Shown: positions 38,896-48,092 of the stretch, piece after piece
Layout: each line of letters starts with the position of its first letter
Position numbering within the stretch: the first letter of the stretch is position 1
DNA from: Pseudomonas sp. PDM04
GTDB lineage: Bacteria > Pseudomonadota > Gammaproteobacteria > Pseudomonadales > Pseudomonadaceae
Direction of reading: 5' to 3'
Assembly (NCBI RefSeq): GCF_014851765.1
Contig: NZ_JACVAI010000002.1
Coordinates: 124,001 to 188,000 of the forward strand
DNA: 64,000 bases
Translations under genes and position numbers: made by a program
The notes under the pieces: generated by a model
The model's database searches: none
The model's input: the letters and a program-made list of their open reading frames with translations, nothing else
What the model was told of the DNA's origin: nothing

Positions 38896-40167
38896 ATGGG
38901 CACGCACGTCATTAAAATGCCGGACATTGGCGAAGGCATTGCAGAAGTTGAACTGTCGGTCTGGCACGTCAAGGTCGGCGACATGGTCGTCGAAGATCAG
39001 GTGCTGGCCGATGTAATGACCGACAAGGCGATGGTCGACATCCCTTCGCCGGTGCACGGCAAGGTCATCTCGCTGGGCGGTGTGCCGGGCGAAGTCATGG
39101 CGGTCGGCAGCGTGCTGATCAGCATCGAAGTCGAAGGCGCGGGGAACGTCAAGCCAGCCGCTGTACCTGAAGCGGCAGAGCAAACGCCGGTCGTGGCACC
39201 GGTCGTCGAAACCCGAGTGGAAAGCAAACCCGCCGCCGCGCCGGTGCCAAAAGCCGCTGTGTGCCAGGCGCCGGTGGTGGCTCGCGAAGCGGATGAACGG
39301 CCATTGGCCTCCCCGGCCGTGCGCAAGCATGCACTCGACCTGGGTATTGCGCTGCGCCTGGTGCGTGGCACCGGCCCTGCCGGACGTGTGCTGCACGAGG
39401 ACCTCGAAGCCTACCTGGCGCAAGGGCAGTCGAATGCCCAGGCCGTTCCTGCCGCCTATGCCCAGCGCCACGACGAAGAACAGGTCCAGGTGATCGGCCT
39501 GCGCCGCAAGATTGCCCAGCGCATGCAGGAAGCGACCCAGCGTGCCGCGCACTTCAGTTATGTCGAGGAAATCGACGTCACGGCGGTGGAAGAGCTGCGC
39601 GCGCACCTGAACGAAAAGCATGGGGCGACCCGTGGCAAGCTGACGTTGCTGCCGTTCCTGGTCCGCGCCCTGGTCGTCGCCCTGCGCGATTTCCCGCAGA
39701 TCAACGCCCGTTACGACGACGAAGCCCAGGTCATTACCCGACTTGGCGCGGTGCACGTGGGCATCGCCACTCAGGCCGACAGCGGCTTGATGGTGCCAGT
39801 GGTGCGTCACGCCGAAGCGCGCAGCCTGTGGGACAACGCCAGTGAAATCGCCCGGTTGGCCAGCGCTGCTCGCAACGGCAAAGCCAGTCGCGACGAGTTG
39901 TCCGGCTCCAGCATTACCCTGACCAGCCTTGGCGCGCTGGGCGGCATCGTCAGCACGCCGGTATTGAACCTGCCGGAAGTGGCGATCGTCGGCGTGAACA
40001 AGATCGTCGAACGGCCGATGGTGGTCAAAGGCCAGATCGTGATTCGCAAGATGATGAACCTTTCCAGTTCCTTCGATCACCGCGTGGTCGATGGCATGGA
40101 CGCGGCGCAATTCATCCAGGCCGTTCGCGGCCTGCTCGAACAACCCGCTACGCTGTTCGTGGAGTAA
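38896..40167 (+). CDS. bkdB: Dihydrolipoyl transacylase E2 BkdB
   Basis: This 423-residue E2 has one lipoyl domain (Lys44 in VMTDKAMVDIP), an Ala-Pro-rich linker, a peripheral-subunit binding domain (ASPAVRKHALDLGIALRLV, about 136-170) and the catalytic acyltransferase domain ending SSSFDHRVVDGMD (His395, Asp399). It begins directly after the bkdA2 stop codon. Confidence 0.97.
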   Translation: MGTHVIKMPDIGEGIAEVELSVWHVKVGDMVVEDQVLADVMTDKAMVDIPSPVHGKVISLGGVPGEVMAVGSVLISIEVEGAGNVKPAAVPEAAEQTPVVAPVVETRVESKPAAAPVPKAAVCQAPVVAREADERPLASPAVRKHALDLGIALRLVRGTGPAGRVLHEDLEAYLAQGQSNAQAVPAAYAQRHDEEQVQVIGLRRKIAQRMQEATQRAAHFSYVEEIDVTAVEELRAHLNEKHGATRGKLTLLPFLVRALVVALRDFPQINARYDDEAQVITRLGAVHVGIATQADSGLMVPVVRHAEARSLWDNASEIARLASAARNGKASRDELSGSSITLTSLGALGGIVSTPVLNLPEVAIVGVNKIVERPMVVKGQIVIRKMMNLSSSFDHRVVDGMDAAQFIQAVRGLLEQPATLFVE

Positions 40168-40170
40168 GGC

Positions 40171-41553
40171 ATGCAGACTTTGAACACTACCCTGCTGATC
40201 ATCGGCGGCGGTCCTGGCGGTTATGTCACGGCGATTCGCGCAGGCCAGTTGGGCATTCCGACCATCGTGGTGGAAGGCCAGTCACTGGGCGGCACCTGCC
40301 TGAACATCGGCTGCATCCCCTCGAAAGCGTTGATTCACGTGGCCGAACAGTTCCACCAGACGCAACGGCACAGCCAGCATTCGGCCCTGGGCATCAGCGT
40401 CGCCGCACCGACCCTGGACATCGGCAAGAGCATCGAATGGAAGGATGGCATCGTTGATCGCCTGACCACCGGTGTTGCCGCGCTGCTGAAAAAAAACAAG
40501 GTCCAGGTGGTCCAGGGCTGGGCCAGGATCATCGACGGCAAAACCGTTGAGGTCGGCGACACCCGTATCCACTGCGAACATCTGGTGCTGGCGACCGGTT
40601 CGAAAAGCGTGAACCTGCCGATGCTGCCAATTGGCGGGCCGGTTATTTCCTCCACCGAGGCCCTGGCACCGAAGTCGCTGCCCAAGCGGATGGTCGTGGT
40701 GGGCGGTGGTTACATCGGCCTGGAGCTGGGGATTGCCTATCGCAAGCTCGGCGTCGAGGTCAGCGTGGTCGAGGCGCAGGATCGAATCCTGCCGGCCTAC
40801 GACGCTGAACTGACCCAGCCAGTACACGACGAGCTGAAAAAACTCGGCGTGAAACTTTACTTGAAGCATAGCGTTCAAGCCTTTGATTCCAATAACAATA
40901 CCCTGCGAGTCAGCGATCCGAACGGTGACACCCTGAACCTGGAAACCGACCAGGTCCTGGTCGCGGTCGGTCGCAAGCCGAACACCCAGGGCTGGAACCT
41001 GGAAGCGCTGAATCTCGACATGAACGGCGCGTCGATCAAGGTCGACCACCGCTGCCAGACCAGCATGCGCAATGTCTACGCCATCGGCGATGTCAGCGGC
41101 GAACCGATGCTCGCGCACCGGGCCATGGCCCAGGGTGAAATGGTTGCCGAGCTGATCAGCGGCAAAACCCGCGAATTCAACCCGACCGCCATCGCCGCCG
41201 TGTGCTTTACCGACCCGGAACTGGTCGTGGTGGGCAAGACCCCGGACGACGCCAAGGCCGCCGGCCTGGACTGCATCGTGTCGAGCTTCCCGTTCGCGGC
41301 CAACGGCCGGGCGATGACGCTGGAATCGAAAAGCGGTTTCGTGCGGGTGGTCGCTCGTCGGGACAATCACGTCATCGTGGGCTGGCAAGCGGTGGGCGTG
41401 GGCGTTTCGGAATTGTCGACGGCCTTTGCCCAGAGCCTGGAAATGGGCGCTCGCCTGGAGGACATCGCGGGCACCATTCATGCCCATCCAACCTTGGGTG
41501 AAGCCGTTCAGGAAGCGGCGTTGCGTGCTTTGGGGCATGCCTTGCATATGTGA
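40171..41553 (+). CDS. lpdV: Dihydrolipoamide dehydrogenase E3 LpdV
   Basis: LpdV is the E3 subunit specific to the branched-chain complex, 460 residues. FAD motif [10 protein letters not shown], redox disulfide Cys43-Cys48 in [16 protein letters not shown] motif [12 protein letters not shown] and the C-terminal catalytic His in [15 protein letters not shown] are visible. It reoxidises lipoyl groups of BkdB with NAD. It ends the operon and is followed by a REP pair. Confidence 0.97.
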   Translation: MQTLNTTLLIIGGGPGGYVTAIRAGQLGIPTIVVEGQSLGGTCLNIGCIPSKALIHVAEQFHQTQRHSQHSALGISVAAPTLDIGKSIEWKDGIVDRLTTGVAALLKKNKVQVVQGWARIIDGKTVEVGDTRIHCEHLVLATGSKSVNLPMLPIGGPVISSTEALAPKSLPKRMVVVGGGYIGLELGIAYRKLGVEVSVVEAQDRILPAYDAELTQPVHDELKKLGVKLYLKHSVQAFDSNNNTLRVSDPNGDTLNLETDQVLVAVGRKPNTQGWNLEALNLDMNGASIKVDHRCQTSMRNVYAIGDVSGEPMLAHRAMAQGEMVAELISGKTREFNPTAIAAVCFTDPELVVVGKTPDDAKAAGLDCIVSSFPFAANGRAMTLESKSGFVRVVARRDNHVIVGWQAVGVGVSELSTAFAQSLEMGARLEDIAGTIHAHPTLGEAVQEAALRALGHALHM

Positions 41554-41585
41554 ATCATGGAAATCGGTGGCGTAGCGGCTGCCCC

Positions 41586-41651
41586 TTCGCGAGCAAGCCC
41601 GCTCCCACATTGACTGTGCCCTGATCCTGTGGGAGCGGGCTTGCTCGCGAA
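41586..41651. repeat. Inverted REP pair, GGGCTTGCTCGCGAA class
   Basis: Copies at 41586-41608 and 41629-41651 face each other 20 bases apart, the closest spacing in the window. They match the variant class seen at 12983-13069. Confidence 0.88.
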
Positions 41652-41795
41652 TTCTTGAGGGCAACGGTATTTATCTGCCTGTGATCCGATAGTCCGGGCT
41701 GCGAAATCGCCCAAGAATGAAGTATTGTTGTGCCCATCCAAAAAACGTCAGAAGCCTTGAACCGTTTCGACGGTTGTTAAGTGATAGAGGGTGTC

Positions 41796-42815
41796 ATGGG
41801 TAACGAAAGCATCAATTGGGACAAGTTGGGTTTTGACTACATCAAGACCGACAAACGCTATCTGTCGTACTTTCGCAACGGCGAATGGGACAAGGGCACC
41901 CTGACCGAAGATAACGTGCTGCATATCAGCGAAGGCTCCACGGCCCTTCACTATGGCCAGCAATGCTTCGAAGGCCTGAAGGCCTATCGTTGCAAGGACG
42001 GCTCGATCAACCTGTTCCGCCCGGACCAGAACGCCCAGCGCATGCAGCGCAGCTGCGCCCGGCTGCTGATGCCACAGGTCGACACCGAACAGTTCGTCGA
42101 AGCCTGCAAGGCCGTGGTCCGCGCCAACGAACGCTTCATTCCGCCTTACGGCACCGGCGGCGCGCTGTACCTGCGTCCGTTCGTGATCGGCGTGGGTGAC
42201 AACATCGGCGTGCGTACCGCGCCAGAGTTCATCTTCTCGATCTTCTGCATCCCGGTCGGCGCCTATTTCAAGGGCGGCCTGACCCCGCACAACTTCGTGA
42301 TTTCCTCGTACGACCGCGCCGCGCCACAAGGCACCGGTGCCGCCAAGGTCGGTGGCAACTACGCCGCCAGCCTGATGCCGGGCTCCCAGGCCAAGAAAGC
42401 CAACTTCGCCGACGCCATCTACCTGGATCCGATGACCCACTCGAAAATCGAGGAAGTCGGTTCGGCCAACTTCTTCGGGATCACCCACGACGACAAGTTC
42501 GTGACCCCGAAATCTCCATCGGTACTGCCGGGTATCACCCGTCTGTCGCTGATCGAACTGGCCAAATCGCGGTTGGGCCTGGAAGTGGTTGAAGGTGACG
42601 TGCTGATCGACAAGCTGTCGGACTTCAAGGAAGCCGGCGCCTGCGGTACCGCGGCAGTGATCACGCCAATCGGCGGCATCAGCTACAACGACCACCTGCA
42701 CGTGTTCCACAGCGAAACCGAAGTCGGCCCGATCACCCAGAAGCTCTACAAGGAACTGACTGGCGTGCAAACCGGCGATGTCGAGGCGCCGGCAGGCTGG
42801 ATCGTCAAGGTTTGA
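41796..42815 (+). CDS. ilvE: Branched-chain amino acid aminotransferase (class IV)
   Basis: This 339-residue PLP enzyme of fold type IV converts Leu, Ile and Val to the 2-keto acids used by the Bkd complex just upstream. The catalytic Lys is Lys184 in GTGAAKVGGNYAASL; FEGLKAYRCKDG and ADAIYLDPM are also typical. The ATG at 41796 is preferred over a GTG 15 bases upstream. A strong terminator follows. Confidence 0.93.
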   Translation: MGNESINWDKLGFDYIKTDKRYLSYFRNGEWDKGTLTEDNVLHISEGSTALHYGQQCFEGLKAYRCKDGSINLFRPDQNAQRMQRSCARLLMPQVDTEQFVEACKAVVRANERFIPPYGTGGALYLRPFVIGVGDNIGVRTAPEFIFSIFCIPVGAYFKGGLTPHNFVISSYDRAAPQGTGAAKVGGNYAASLMPGSQAKKANFADAIYLDPMTHSKIEEVGSANFFGITHDDKFVTPKSPSVLPGITRLSLIELAKSRLGLEVVEGDVLIDKLSDFKEAGACGTAAVITPIGGISYNDHLHVFHSETEVGPITQKLYKELTGVQTGDVEAPAGWIVKV

Positions 42816-42836
42816 CCTGATTCCGTCGCTGTCATG

Positions 42837-42874
42837 AAAAGCCCCCCATTGCCGAGGCGATGGGGGGCTTTTTT
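42837..42874. terminator. Strong rho-independent terminator after ilvE
   Basis: AAAAGCCCCCCAT (42837-42849) and ATGGGGGGCTTTT (42860-42872) form a 13-bp stem with a 10-base loop and a T-run. Because of the A-run on the left arm it can work from both strands and would also serve the convergent repair-gene operon ending at 42951. Confidence 0.9.
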
Positions 42875-42885
42875 GTGTCCAAGTT

Positions 42886-42908
42886 GTGGGAGCGAACCTG
42901 CTCGCGAT
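42886..42908. repeat. Single REP copy
   Basis: A REP (GCGAACC variant) lies right after the terminator; its expected inverted partner is reduced to TCTCGCTCCCAC near 42931. Confidence 0.78.
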
Positions 42909-42950
42909 GAACACCCAGGCACTGCGGGCATTCTCGCTCCCACAGAGGAA

Positions 42951-43775
42951 TCACTGGCCACTCTGCCCAATCCGCTTGCCGCCCCTGCCCTTGATCCCTT
43001 CGGCCTGGCCATCCTGTTGCTTGCCGGTCCGCGCCTGGGTGATCAACCCTGGAATCAATGCGCCCTCAGGCAGGTTTTTCCAGAACCTCGCAGGCAAGTG
43101 CCCCTGCATGACCTTCGGGTTGAGCCGCGCCGGATTGAAAATATGGCTGTAGTAGGTCAACCACATGTCACCGTGGGGGTCGTCGACGTTTTGCGCCAGT
43201 TGCTGCCATTGCGTCGGGCACCGGCGTTGGTAAATCAGCTGCTCACCATCGTAGTACACACCGTCCCCGGGGGTGGCGATCAGCCAACGATGGCGGCCCA
43301 TGCGGCCGATGAAATGTTCGCTGGCGCTGAGCAGGATGTCATGGGCTGGCTCGTGCCATGCCACGTACTGCGGCCCCGGGTTTTGTGGCAGCGCGACAAA
43401 CCGCACAAATGCATGTAAATGATGAGATTCACGTCGTATCTGCTTGATTCTTCTTTGTAATTCACTTCCAAATCGGTCGCCTGCCATCATCGCCGTGCGG
43501 TCGCCGTGACTGACCCGCCACAACACTTCGTACAGCAGGCTCCAACGCTGATCGCCCCGATAACGCGCCGCCTGTTCGAGCGTATCGAGTAAGGTTCGCG
43601 GGATGCGCGCCTGGAACGGCCCCAGGGCTTCAGGCAATGGCTCGTCACTGGCGAACAGATCCGTCACACCTTCACTGGCCCAGCTCACCCTGCTGGGGTC
43701 GACTCCATGGCTCAGCAGCCATCTCGCCTGCTGACGCCAGGTGTCGAACAGATCGTCGCAATCGAGGTTGATCAT
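42951..43775 (-). CDS. Putative DNA repair protein partnering the radical SAM enzyme (TIGR03915 type)
   Basis: This 274-residue protein belongs, by its pairing and motifs (AWHEPAHDILLSASEHFIGRMG, WLIATPGDGVYYDG, WLTYYSHIFNPARLN), to the family always found beside a radical SAM protein and proposed for DNA repair or modification; biochemical role unknown. The ATG at 43775 overlaps the partner stop (ATGA). The C-terminus (ARTGKQQDGQAEGIKGRGGKR) is basic. Bases about 43400-43470 are visibly more AT-rich than the surroundings. Confidence 0.82.
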   Translation of the reverse strand: MINLDCDDLFDTWRQQARWLLSHGVDPSRVSWASEGVTDLFASDEPLPEALGPFQARIPRTLLDTLEQAARYRGDQRWSLLYEVLWRVSHGDRTAMMAGDRFGSELQRRIKQIRRESHHLHAFVRFVALPQNPGPQYVAWHEPAHDILLSASEHFIGRMGRHRWLIATPGDGVYYDGEQLIYQRRCPTQWQQLAQNVDDPHGDMWLTYYSHIFNPARLNPKVMQGHLPARFWKNLPEGALIPGLITQARTGKQQDGQAEGIKGRGGKRIGQSGQ

Positions 43776-44992
43776 CCCCACAACCCCATTTGCTGCGGCT
43801 GCGGTCGGTCACGCATCTGCTGATACAGCAAATCGCTGGTGACCTCGGCCTGTTGCGGGTGGTAGTCGCTGGTGATGATAAACGGCTTGGCCTTGGTCAG
43901 TACGCAGCGCATGCGCGCCAGGTCCTCGTAACGAATCCGTCGCTGGCGGCGCAGTTCCACCAGACGCTCGGTGGTGCGCAGGCCGATACCGGGAATCCGC
44001 GCGATCAGCGTCGCCTCGGCGCGGTTGAGGTCCAGGGGAAACACGTCGCGGTTGGCCAGCGCCCAGGCCAGCTTGGGGTCAATATCGAGCGCCAGGTGCC
44101 CCGGCCCCTTGAACAGCTCCCCCGCGCTGAAGCCGTAACTGCGCAACAGAAAATCCGCCTGGTACAAGCGATGCTCGCGCATCAGCGGCGGCGCCGCCAG
44201 GGGCACGCTTTTCGGGCTGTTGGGGATCGGGCTGAAGGCCGAGTAATACACGCGGCGCAGACGATAGTTGCCGTACAGCGCCTGGGCGCTGTGGAGAATG
44301 GTGCTGTCGTCGGTCTCGTCGGCACCGACGATCATTTGCGTGCTCTGCCCGGCCGGCGCGAATTTCGCTGCTCGGGGTTCGTTGAGCACGGTTTGCTCAC
44401 CGGTGTAGATGGTCTGCATCGCCTGGCGGATCGAGCCCAGCTGCTTCTCCGGGGCCAGGGTCTGCAGGCTGGCATCGGTGGGCAATTCGATGTTGACGCT
44501 CAGCCGATCGGCATAGCGCCCCGCTTCCTCGATCAGTGCCGGATCGGCTTCGGGAATGGTCTTGAGGTGGATGTAGCCGCGAAATTCATGCTCTTCACGC
44601 AGCAGTTTCGCCACGCGAACCAACTGTTCCATGGTGTAGTCCGCCGAACGAATGATCCCGGAACTGAGAAACAGCCCGCTGATGCAGTTGCGCCGGTAGA
44701 AATCCAGGGTCAGCTTCACCACTTCCTCGGGTGTGAACCGCGCCCTGGGCACATCGCTGGAGCGGCGATTGACGCAATACTGGCAGTCGTAGAGACAAAA
44801 GTTGGTCAACAATACCTTCAGCAGCGACACACAGCGCCCGTCCGGGGTGTAGCTGTGGCAAATGCCCATGCCATCGGTGGCGCCCAGGCCGCTTTTGCCT
44901 TCGGAGCTGCGCTTCGGTGCGCCGCTGCTGGCGCAGGAAGCGTCGTACTTGGCGGCGTCGGCAAGGATGCCGAGCTTGTCGATGAGTTCCAT
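43772..44992 (-). CDS. Putative DNA modification/repair radical SAM protein
   Basis: This 406-residue radical SAM enzyme has the cluster motif CX3CX2C (Cys66, Cys70, Cys73 in FCLYDCQYC) and a C-terminal helix-hairpin-helix (IARIPGIGLRTTERLVELRRQ), consistent with DNA binding. I take ATG 44992 (MELIDKLGILADAAKYD); upstream in-frame codons run through a palindromic SOS-type operator and are not coding. The neighbour is its usual partner. A LexA-like box sits 16 bases upstream of the start, so the pair is probably DNA-damage induced. Confidence 0.85.
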   Translation of the reverse strand: MELIDKLGILADAAKYDASCASSGAPKRSSEGKSGLGATDGMGICHSYTPDGRCVSLLKVLLTNFCLYDCQYCVNRRSSDVPRARFTPEEVVKLTLDFYRRNCISGLFLSSGIIRSADYTMEQLVRVAKLLREEHEFRGYIHLKTIPEADPALIEEAGRYADRLSVNIELPTDASLQTLAPEKQLGSIRQAMQTIYTGEQTVLNEPRAAKFAPAGQSTQMIVGADETDDSTILHSAQALYGNYRLRRVYYSAFSPIPNSPKSVPLAAPPLMREHRLYQADFLLRSYGFSAGELFKGPGHLALDIDPKLAWALANRDVFPLDLNRAEATLIARIPGIGLRTTERLVELRRQRRIRYEDLARMRCVLTKAKPFIITSDYHPQQAEVTSDLLYQQMRDRPQPQQMGLWG

Positions 44993-45007
44993 GGGATCGG
45001 CCCTATA

Positions 45008-45023
45008 CTGTTTGTACATACAG
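45008..45023. promoter_or_regulatory. LexA (SOS) box upstream of the radical SAM repair operon
   Basis: CTGTTTGTACATACAG fits the LexA operator form CTG-N10-CAG. The symmetry extends outward: CTATACTG (45003-45010) and CAGTATAG (45021-45028) are perfect 8-bp complements. It overlaps the expected promoter position directly before the start at 44992. Confidence 0.75.
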
Positions 45024-45197
45024 TATAGCGTCGACCTCCTGCGCACAAGCCAGCCACGGACCCTTGGTCGGGTCAGCAGTCGCACAAGCGTGGCTCATTC
45101 ATTACATCAGGTTAAAGCTGTTATGACTGGCACAGCGTTTATCGCCCGCGCCGTTCTCCCTACAGTCAGGTGAATAACCGTCAACGAGGCGCCATCG

Positions 45198-46229
45198 ATG
45201 CACACCCCACTGGACAAGTCCCTGAACGCTTTTGCCCGAGCCGACCTGCTGCAAGGTTCGACGCCCATTCAACGGGCCGAACGACTGGAACGACTGCTGG
45301 GTCTGGATACGCAGGGCATTGGCCTGTTTCTCAAGCGTGACGACCATATGTCCCTGGGCGGCGGTGGCAACAAGCTGCGCAAACTTGAATTTCATCTCGG
45401 CGCGGCGCAGCAGGCCGGCGTCGATACGATCATCACCGTCGGCGGCGTCCAATCCAACCATGCACGCCTGACTGCCGCCGCCTGTGCCCGTCTGGGCATG
45501 GCCTGCGAACTGATCCTGACTCGCTCGGTGCCCAAGACCGATGTGGACTACGAACTCAACGGCAACGTGTTGCTCGATCAATTGTTTGGCGCCGAGCTCC
45601 AGGTGCTGAACGCGGGCGCCGACGCACTCGCCCTGGCGGAAACACGGGCCGCGCAATTGCGTGACGCTGGGCGCCAGGTACGGGTGATTCCCATGGGCGG
45701 CTCGACTCCGCTGGGCAGTCTGGGCTATGCCCGCTGTGCCGCAGAGATCGCACGCCAGGAGAGCGAGCTCGGCCTCACCTTCAACCAGGTCGTGGTGCCC
45801 AACGGCAGCGCCGGCACCCACGCCGGGCTGGCCGCCGGTTTCCAGTTGCTGGGACGCGGCACATCGATCGTCAAGTCTTATTCGGTGCTGTCGGACAGTC
45901 AGTCTTCGGCCACGCGCACCCTGAACCTGACCTGGGACACCCTGGCATTACTGGACAGCCATGCCAGCCCGACGGCCGAGGAGATCGTCATTGACGGCAG
46001 CCAATTGGGCGCCGGTTACGGCCTGCCGACCCACGCCATGCAGGACGCCGTGCGCCTGATGGCCCGCGCCGAAGGCTTACTGATCGATCCGGTGTACTCC
46101 GGCAAAGCCTTTGCCGGCCTGCTGGCCGACCTACGGCAAGGGCATTTCCGCCCCGGCGACAATGTGCTGTTCGTCATGACGGGCGGCACCCCGGGGCTGT
46201 ACGCCTATCGGGAAACTTTTCAGGCCTAG
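45198..46229 (+). CDS. dcyD: D-cysteine desulfhydrase/ACC deaminase family PLP enzyme
   Basis: This 343-residue PLP enzyme of fold type II has the lysine in SLGGGGNKLRKLEF (Lys59), VGGVQSNHARLTAAACA and MTGGTPGLYAY. D-cysteine desulfhydrase (D-Cys to pyruvate, sulfide and ammonia) is the best guess; the residues deciding ACC deaminase activity cannot be settled here. It is divergent from the SOS operon and ends four bases before the fkp gene on the other strand. Confidence 0.83.
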   Translation: MHTPLDKSLNAFARADLLQGSTPIQRAERLERLLGLDTQGIGLFLKRDDHMSLGGGGNKLRKLEFHLGAAQQAGVDTIITVGGVQSNHARLTAAACARLGMACELILTRSVPKTDVDYELNGNVLLDQLFGAELQVLNAGADALALAETRAAQLRDAGRQVRVIPMGGSTPLGSLGYARCAAEIARQESELGLTFNQVVVPNGSAGTHAGLAAGFQLLGRGTSIVKSYSVLSDSQSSATRTLNLTWDTLALLDSHASPTAEEIVIDGSQLGAGYGLPTHAMQDAVRLMARAEGLLIDPVYSGKAFAGLLADLRQGHFRPGDNVLFVMTGGTPGLYAYRETFQA

Positions 46230-46232
46230 GGC

Positions 46233-46571
46233 TCAATCATCCCGCGTCAGCACTTCGAGCAATTCAATCTCGAAAATCAGGTTCGAATTCGGCGTGATCT
46301 TGCCCATGGTGCGTTCGCCATAGGCCAGATGCGCCGGCACCAGCAGTTTGCGCTTGCCACCGACCTGCATGCCCATGATGCCCAGATCCCAGCCCTTGAT
46401 CACCCGCCCGGTGCCAATCACGCACTGGAACGGTTTGCCCCGGCTGTAGGAAGAATCGAACTCGGTGCCGTCTTCCAGCCAGCCGCGATACTGGGTTGTG
46501 ATCAGCGCGCCTTTGACAGCGGTTTTGCCGTCACCCGGTTCGATGTCGATGATCTGCAGTTCGTCGTTCAT
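46233..46571 (-). CDS. FKBP-type peptidyl-prolyl cis-trans isomerase
   Basis: This single FKBP domain of 112 residues has FDSSYSRGKPFQCVIGTGRVIKGWDLGIMGMQVGGKRKLLVPAHLAYG, the standard core. There is no signal peptide, so it is cytoplasmic. I take ATG 46571 (MNDELQIID) after GGAAGC. Confidence 0.9.
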   Translation of the reverse strand: MNDELQIIDIEPGDGKTAVKGALITTQYRGWLEDGTEFDSSYSRGKPFQCVIGTGRVIKGWDLGIMGMQVGGKRKLLVPAHLAYGERTMGKITPNSNLIFEIELLEVLTRDD

Positions 46572-46790
46572 GCTTCCACTCATTCACTGTCACCCAGCTA
46601 CGGGCGCGGACGCAGGTTTTCGCAGAAATTGCCTTCGAAGGCAATCCATCGAGCCGAGGCCGTTGCACCTGCGCCCATGACCGTCGACCTGTCGCGCTCA
46701 CTCGCGGAGCGGATTGTGTCAGGGCCGTTGCTGCAATTGCGCGGATGTCTGGTCTACCATATGCGCAATGACCCGCAATGATGGCTCGCC

Positions 46791-47858
46791 ATGATGGCAC
46801 CTGTTTTCATCTGGATCAGCGCAGCACTCGCCGCAACGGTGTTGTTCCTGGTCGCCCTGTTGATCTGGCGCGAGCGTTCGCTGCGCAAGCAGTTGGCCGA
46901 ATGTCGAGCGCTGCTTGCCGGTTTTCCCGAACGCCAGGCCAGCCCGGAGAAAGGCGACGTCGAACGCTACAAGCGCAGCCAATATTTCGCCCGCATCGGC
47001 ACCTGGGACTGGGATGTCGACACGGAACGCCTGTACTGGTCAGACGCGATCTTCGGCATGTTCGGGTTCAAGATCGGCGAAGTCGTGCCCTCCTACGCCC
47101 TGTTTTGCAGCTGCGTGCACCCCGAGGACAGGGAAAGGGTGCGGGCCGGCGAACTGCGTTGCCTGGAAACCGGCGAGAATCATGACGAGGAGTACCGGGT
47201 CATCTGGCCCGACGGCACCATTCGCTGGCTGCGCGAAACCGGTAATGTGGTGAAAAACGCCCACGACGAAACGATCAAGATGATGGGGGTGGTGCGTGAC
47301 ATCACTGAAGAAAAAGCCTCTGCCAGCTACTTGCAGCACCTGGCCCACTTCGATCCGTTGACCGGCCTGCCCAATCGCCTGGTGCTCGAGGAGCGTCTGT
47401 CCAGTGCGCTGGAACAGGCGCGAACCAGCAACACGCGGGTGGCGCTGGTGTTCATCGACCTCAACGGTTTCAAGACCATCAACGACCGTTACGGCCATGC
47501 GGCCGGCGACCGCGTGCTCGTCACCATGGCCACACGCCTGAAGCGGGTATTGCGCTCGACCGACACCGTCGCCCGGATCGGTGGCGACGAGTTCGTGGTC
47601 ATCCTCCAGGGCCTGCCGAAGGCCGGCAGCCTGCAGGACGAGGCGCGCGTGATCTGCCAGAAGATCTTCGTCGAACTCTCACCCCCCATCGCCATCGGCA
47701 GCGAGCACCGCCATATCGGCACCAGCCTCGGCGTCGCCGTGTTCCCGGACCATGCGCCAAGCATGGACCGCCTGATTCACATTGCCGACCTGGCGATGTA
47801 TGAGGCCAAGCGCAGCGGGAACAACCAGTATCGGCTGGGTGGGCAGACGGTCTGTTGA
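46791..47858 (+). CDS. Membrane-anchored PAS-GGDEF diguanylate cyclase
   Basis: This 355-residue protein has one N-terminal TM (about 5-26), a PAS fold (about 65-175, YFARIGTWDWDVDTERLYWS) and a GGDEF domain (185-345) with an intact GGDEF motif at 264-268. A product-inhibition I-site RxxD lies five residues before it (Arg255-Asp258). There is no EAL domain. It should make cyclic di-GMP in response to a PAS signal. A second ATG three bases later is an alternative start. Confidence 0.9.
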   Translation: MMAPVFIWISAALAATVLFLVALLIWRERSLRKQLAECRALLAGFPERQASPEKGDVERYKRSQYFARIGTWDWDVDTERLYWSDAIFGMFGFKIGEVVPSYALFCSCVHPEDRERVRAGELRCLETGENHDEEYRVIWPDGTIRWLRETGNVVKNAHDETIKMMGVVRDITEEKASASYLQHLAHFDPLTGLPNRLVLEERLSSALEQARTSNTRVALVFIDLNGFKTINDRYGHAAGDRVLVTMATRLKRVLRSTDTVARIGGDEFVVILQGLPKAGSLQDEARVICQKIFVELSPPIAIGSEHRHIGTSLGVAVFPDHAPSMDRLIHIADLAMYEAKRSGNNQYRLGGQTVC

Positions 47859-47909
47859 CGTCGCTCCGAGTGAAGTGCCTGACCTGGCAACCTGGCTGAC
47901 GCGCAGTCC

Positions 47910-47926
47910 ATCGCGAGCAGGCTCGC
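47910..47926. repeat. REP fragment
   Basis: The left 17 bases of a REP (ATCGCGAGCAGGCTCGC) remain without the CTCCCAC end, in the 234-base gap between the cyclase and the MFS gene; nothing else is evident there. Confidence 0.65.
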
Positions 47927-48092
47927 GTTGTTCGAAAGGGCATCGGCTCTCAACCATTGATCCGCCTTGCGCATCAATGCATGCCAACAATGCACTTATC
48001 ATATCGATCTCCCTGTTCCACCATTCGCCTCAATAAGAACCGTGCGCCGCGACCAGGTGGTGCACGTCATAACAGCGGTGGAGTACAGGTCA

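Noticed and set aside
45130..45160. Possible sigma-54 promoter (TGGCACAGCGTTTATC) before the D-cysteine desulfhydrase gene
   Set aside because: The -24 element fits but the -12 GC is missing.
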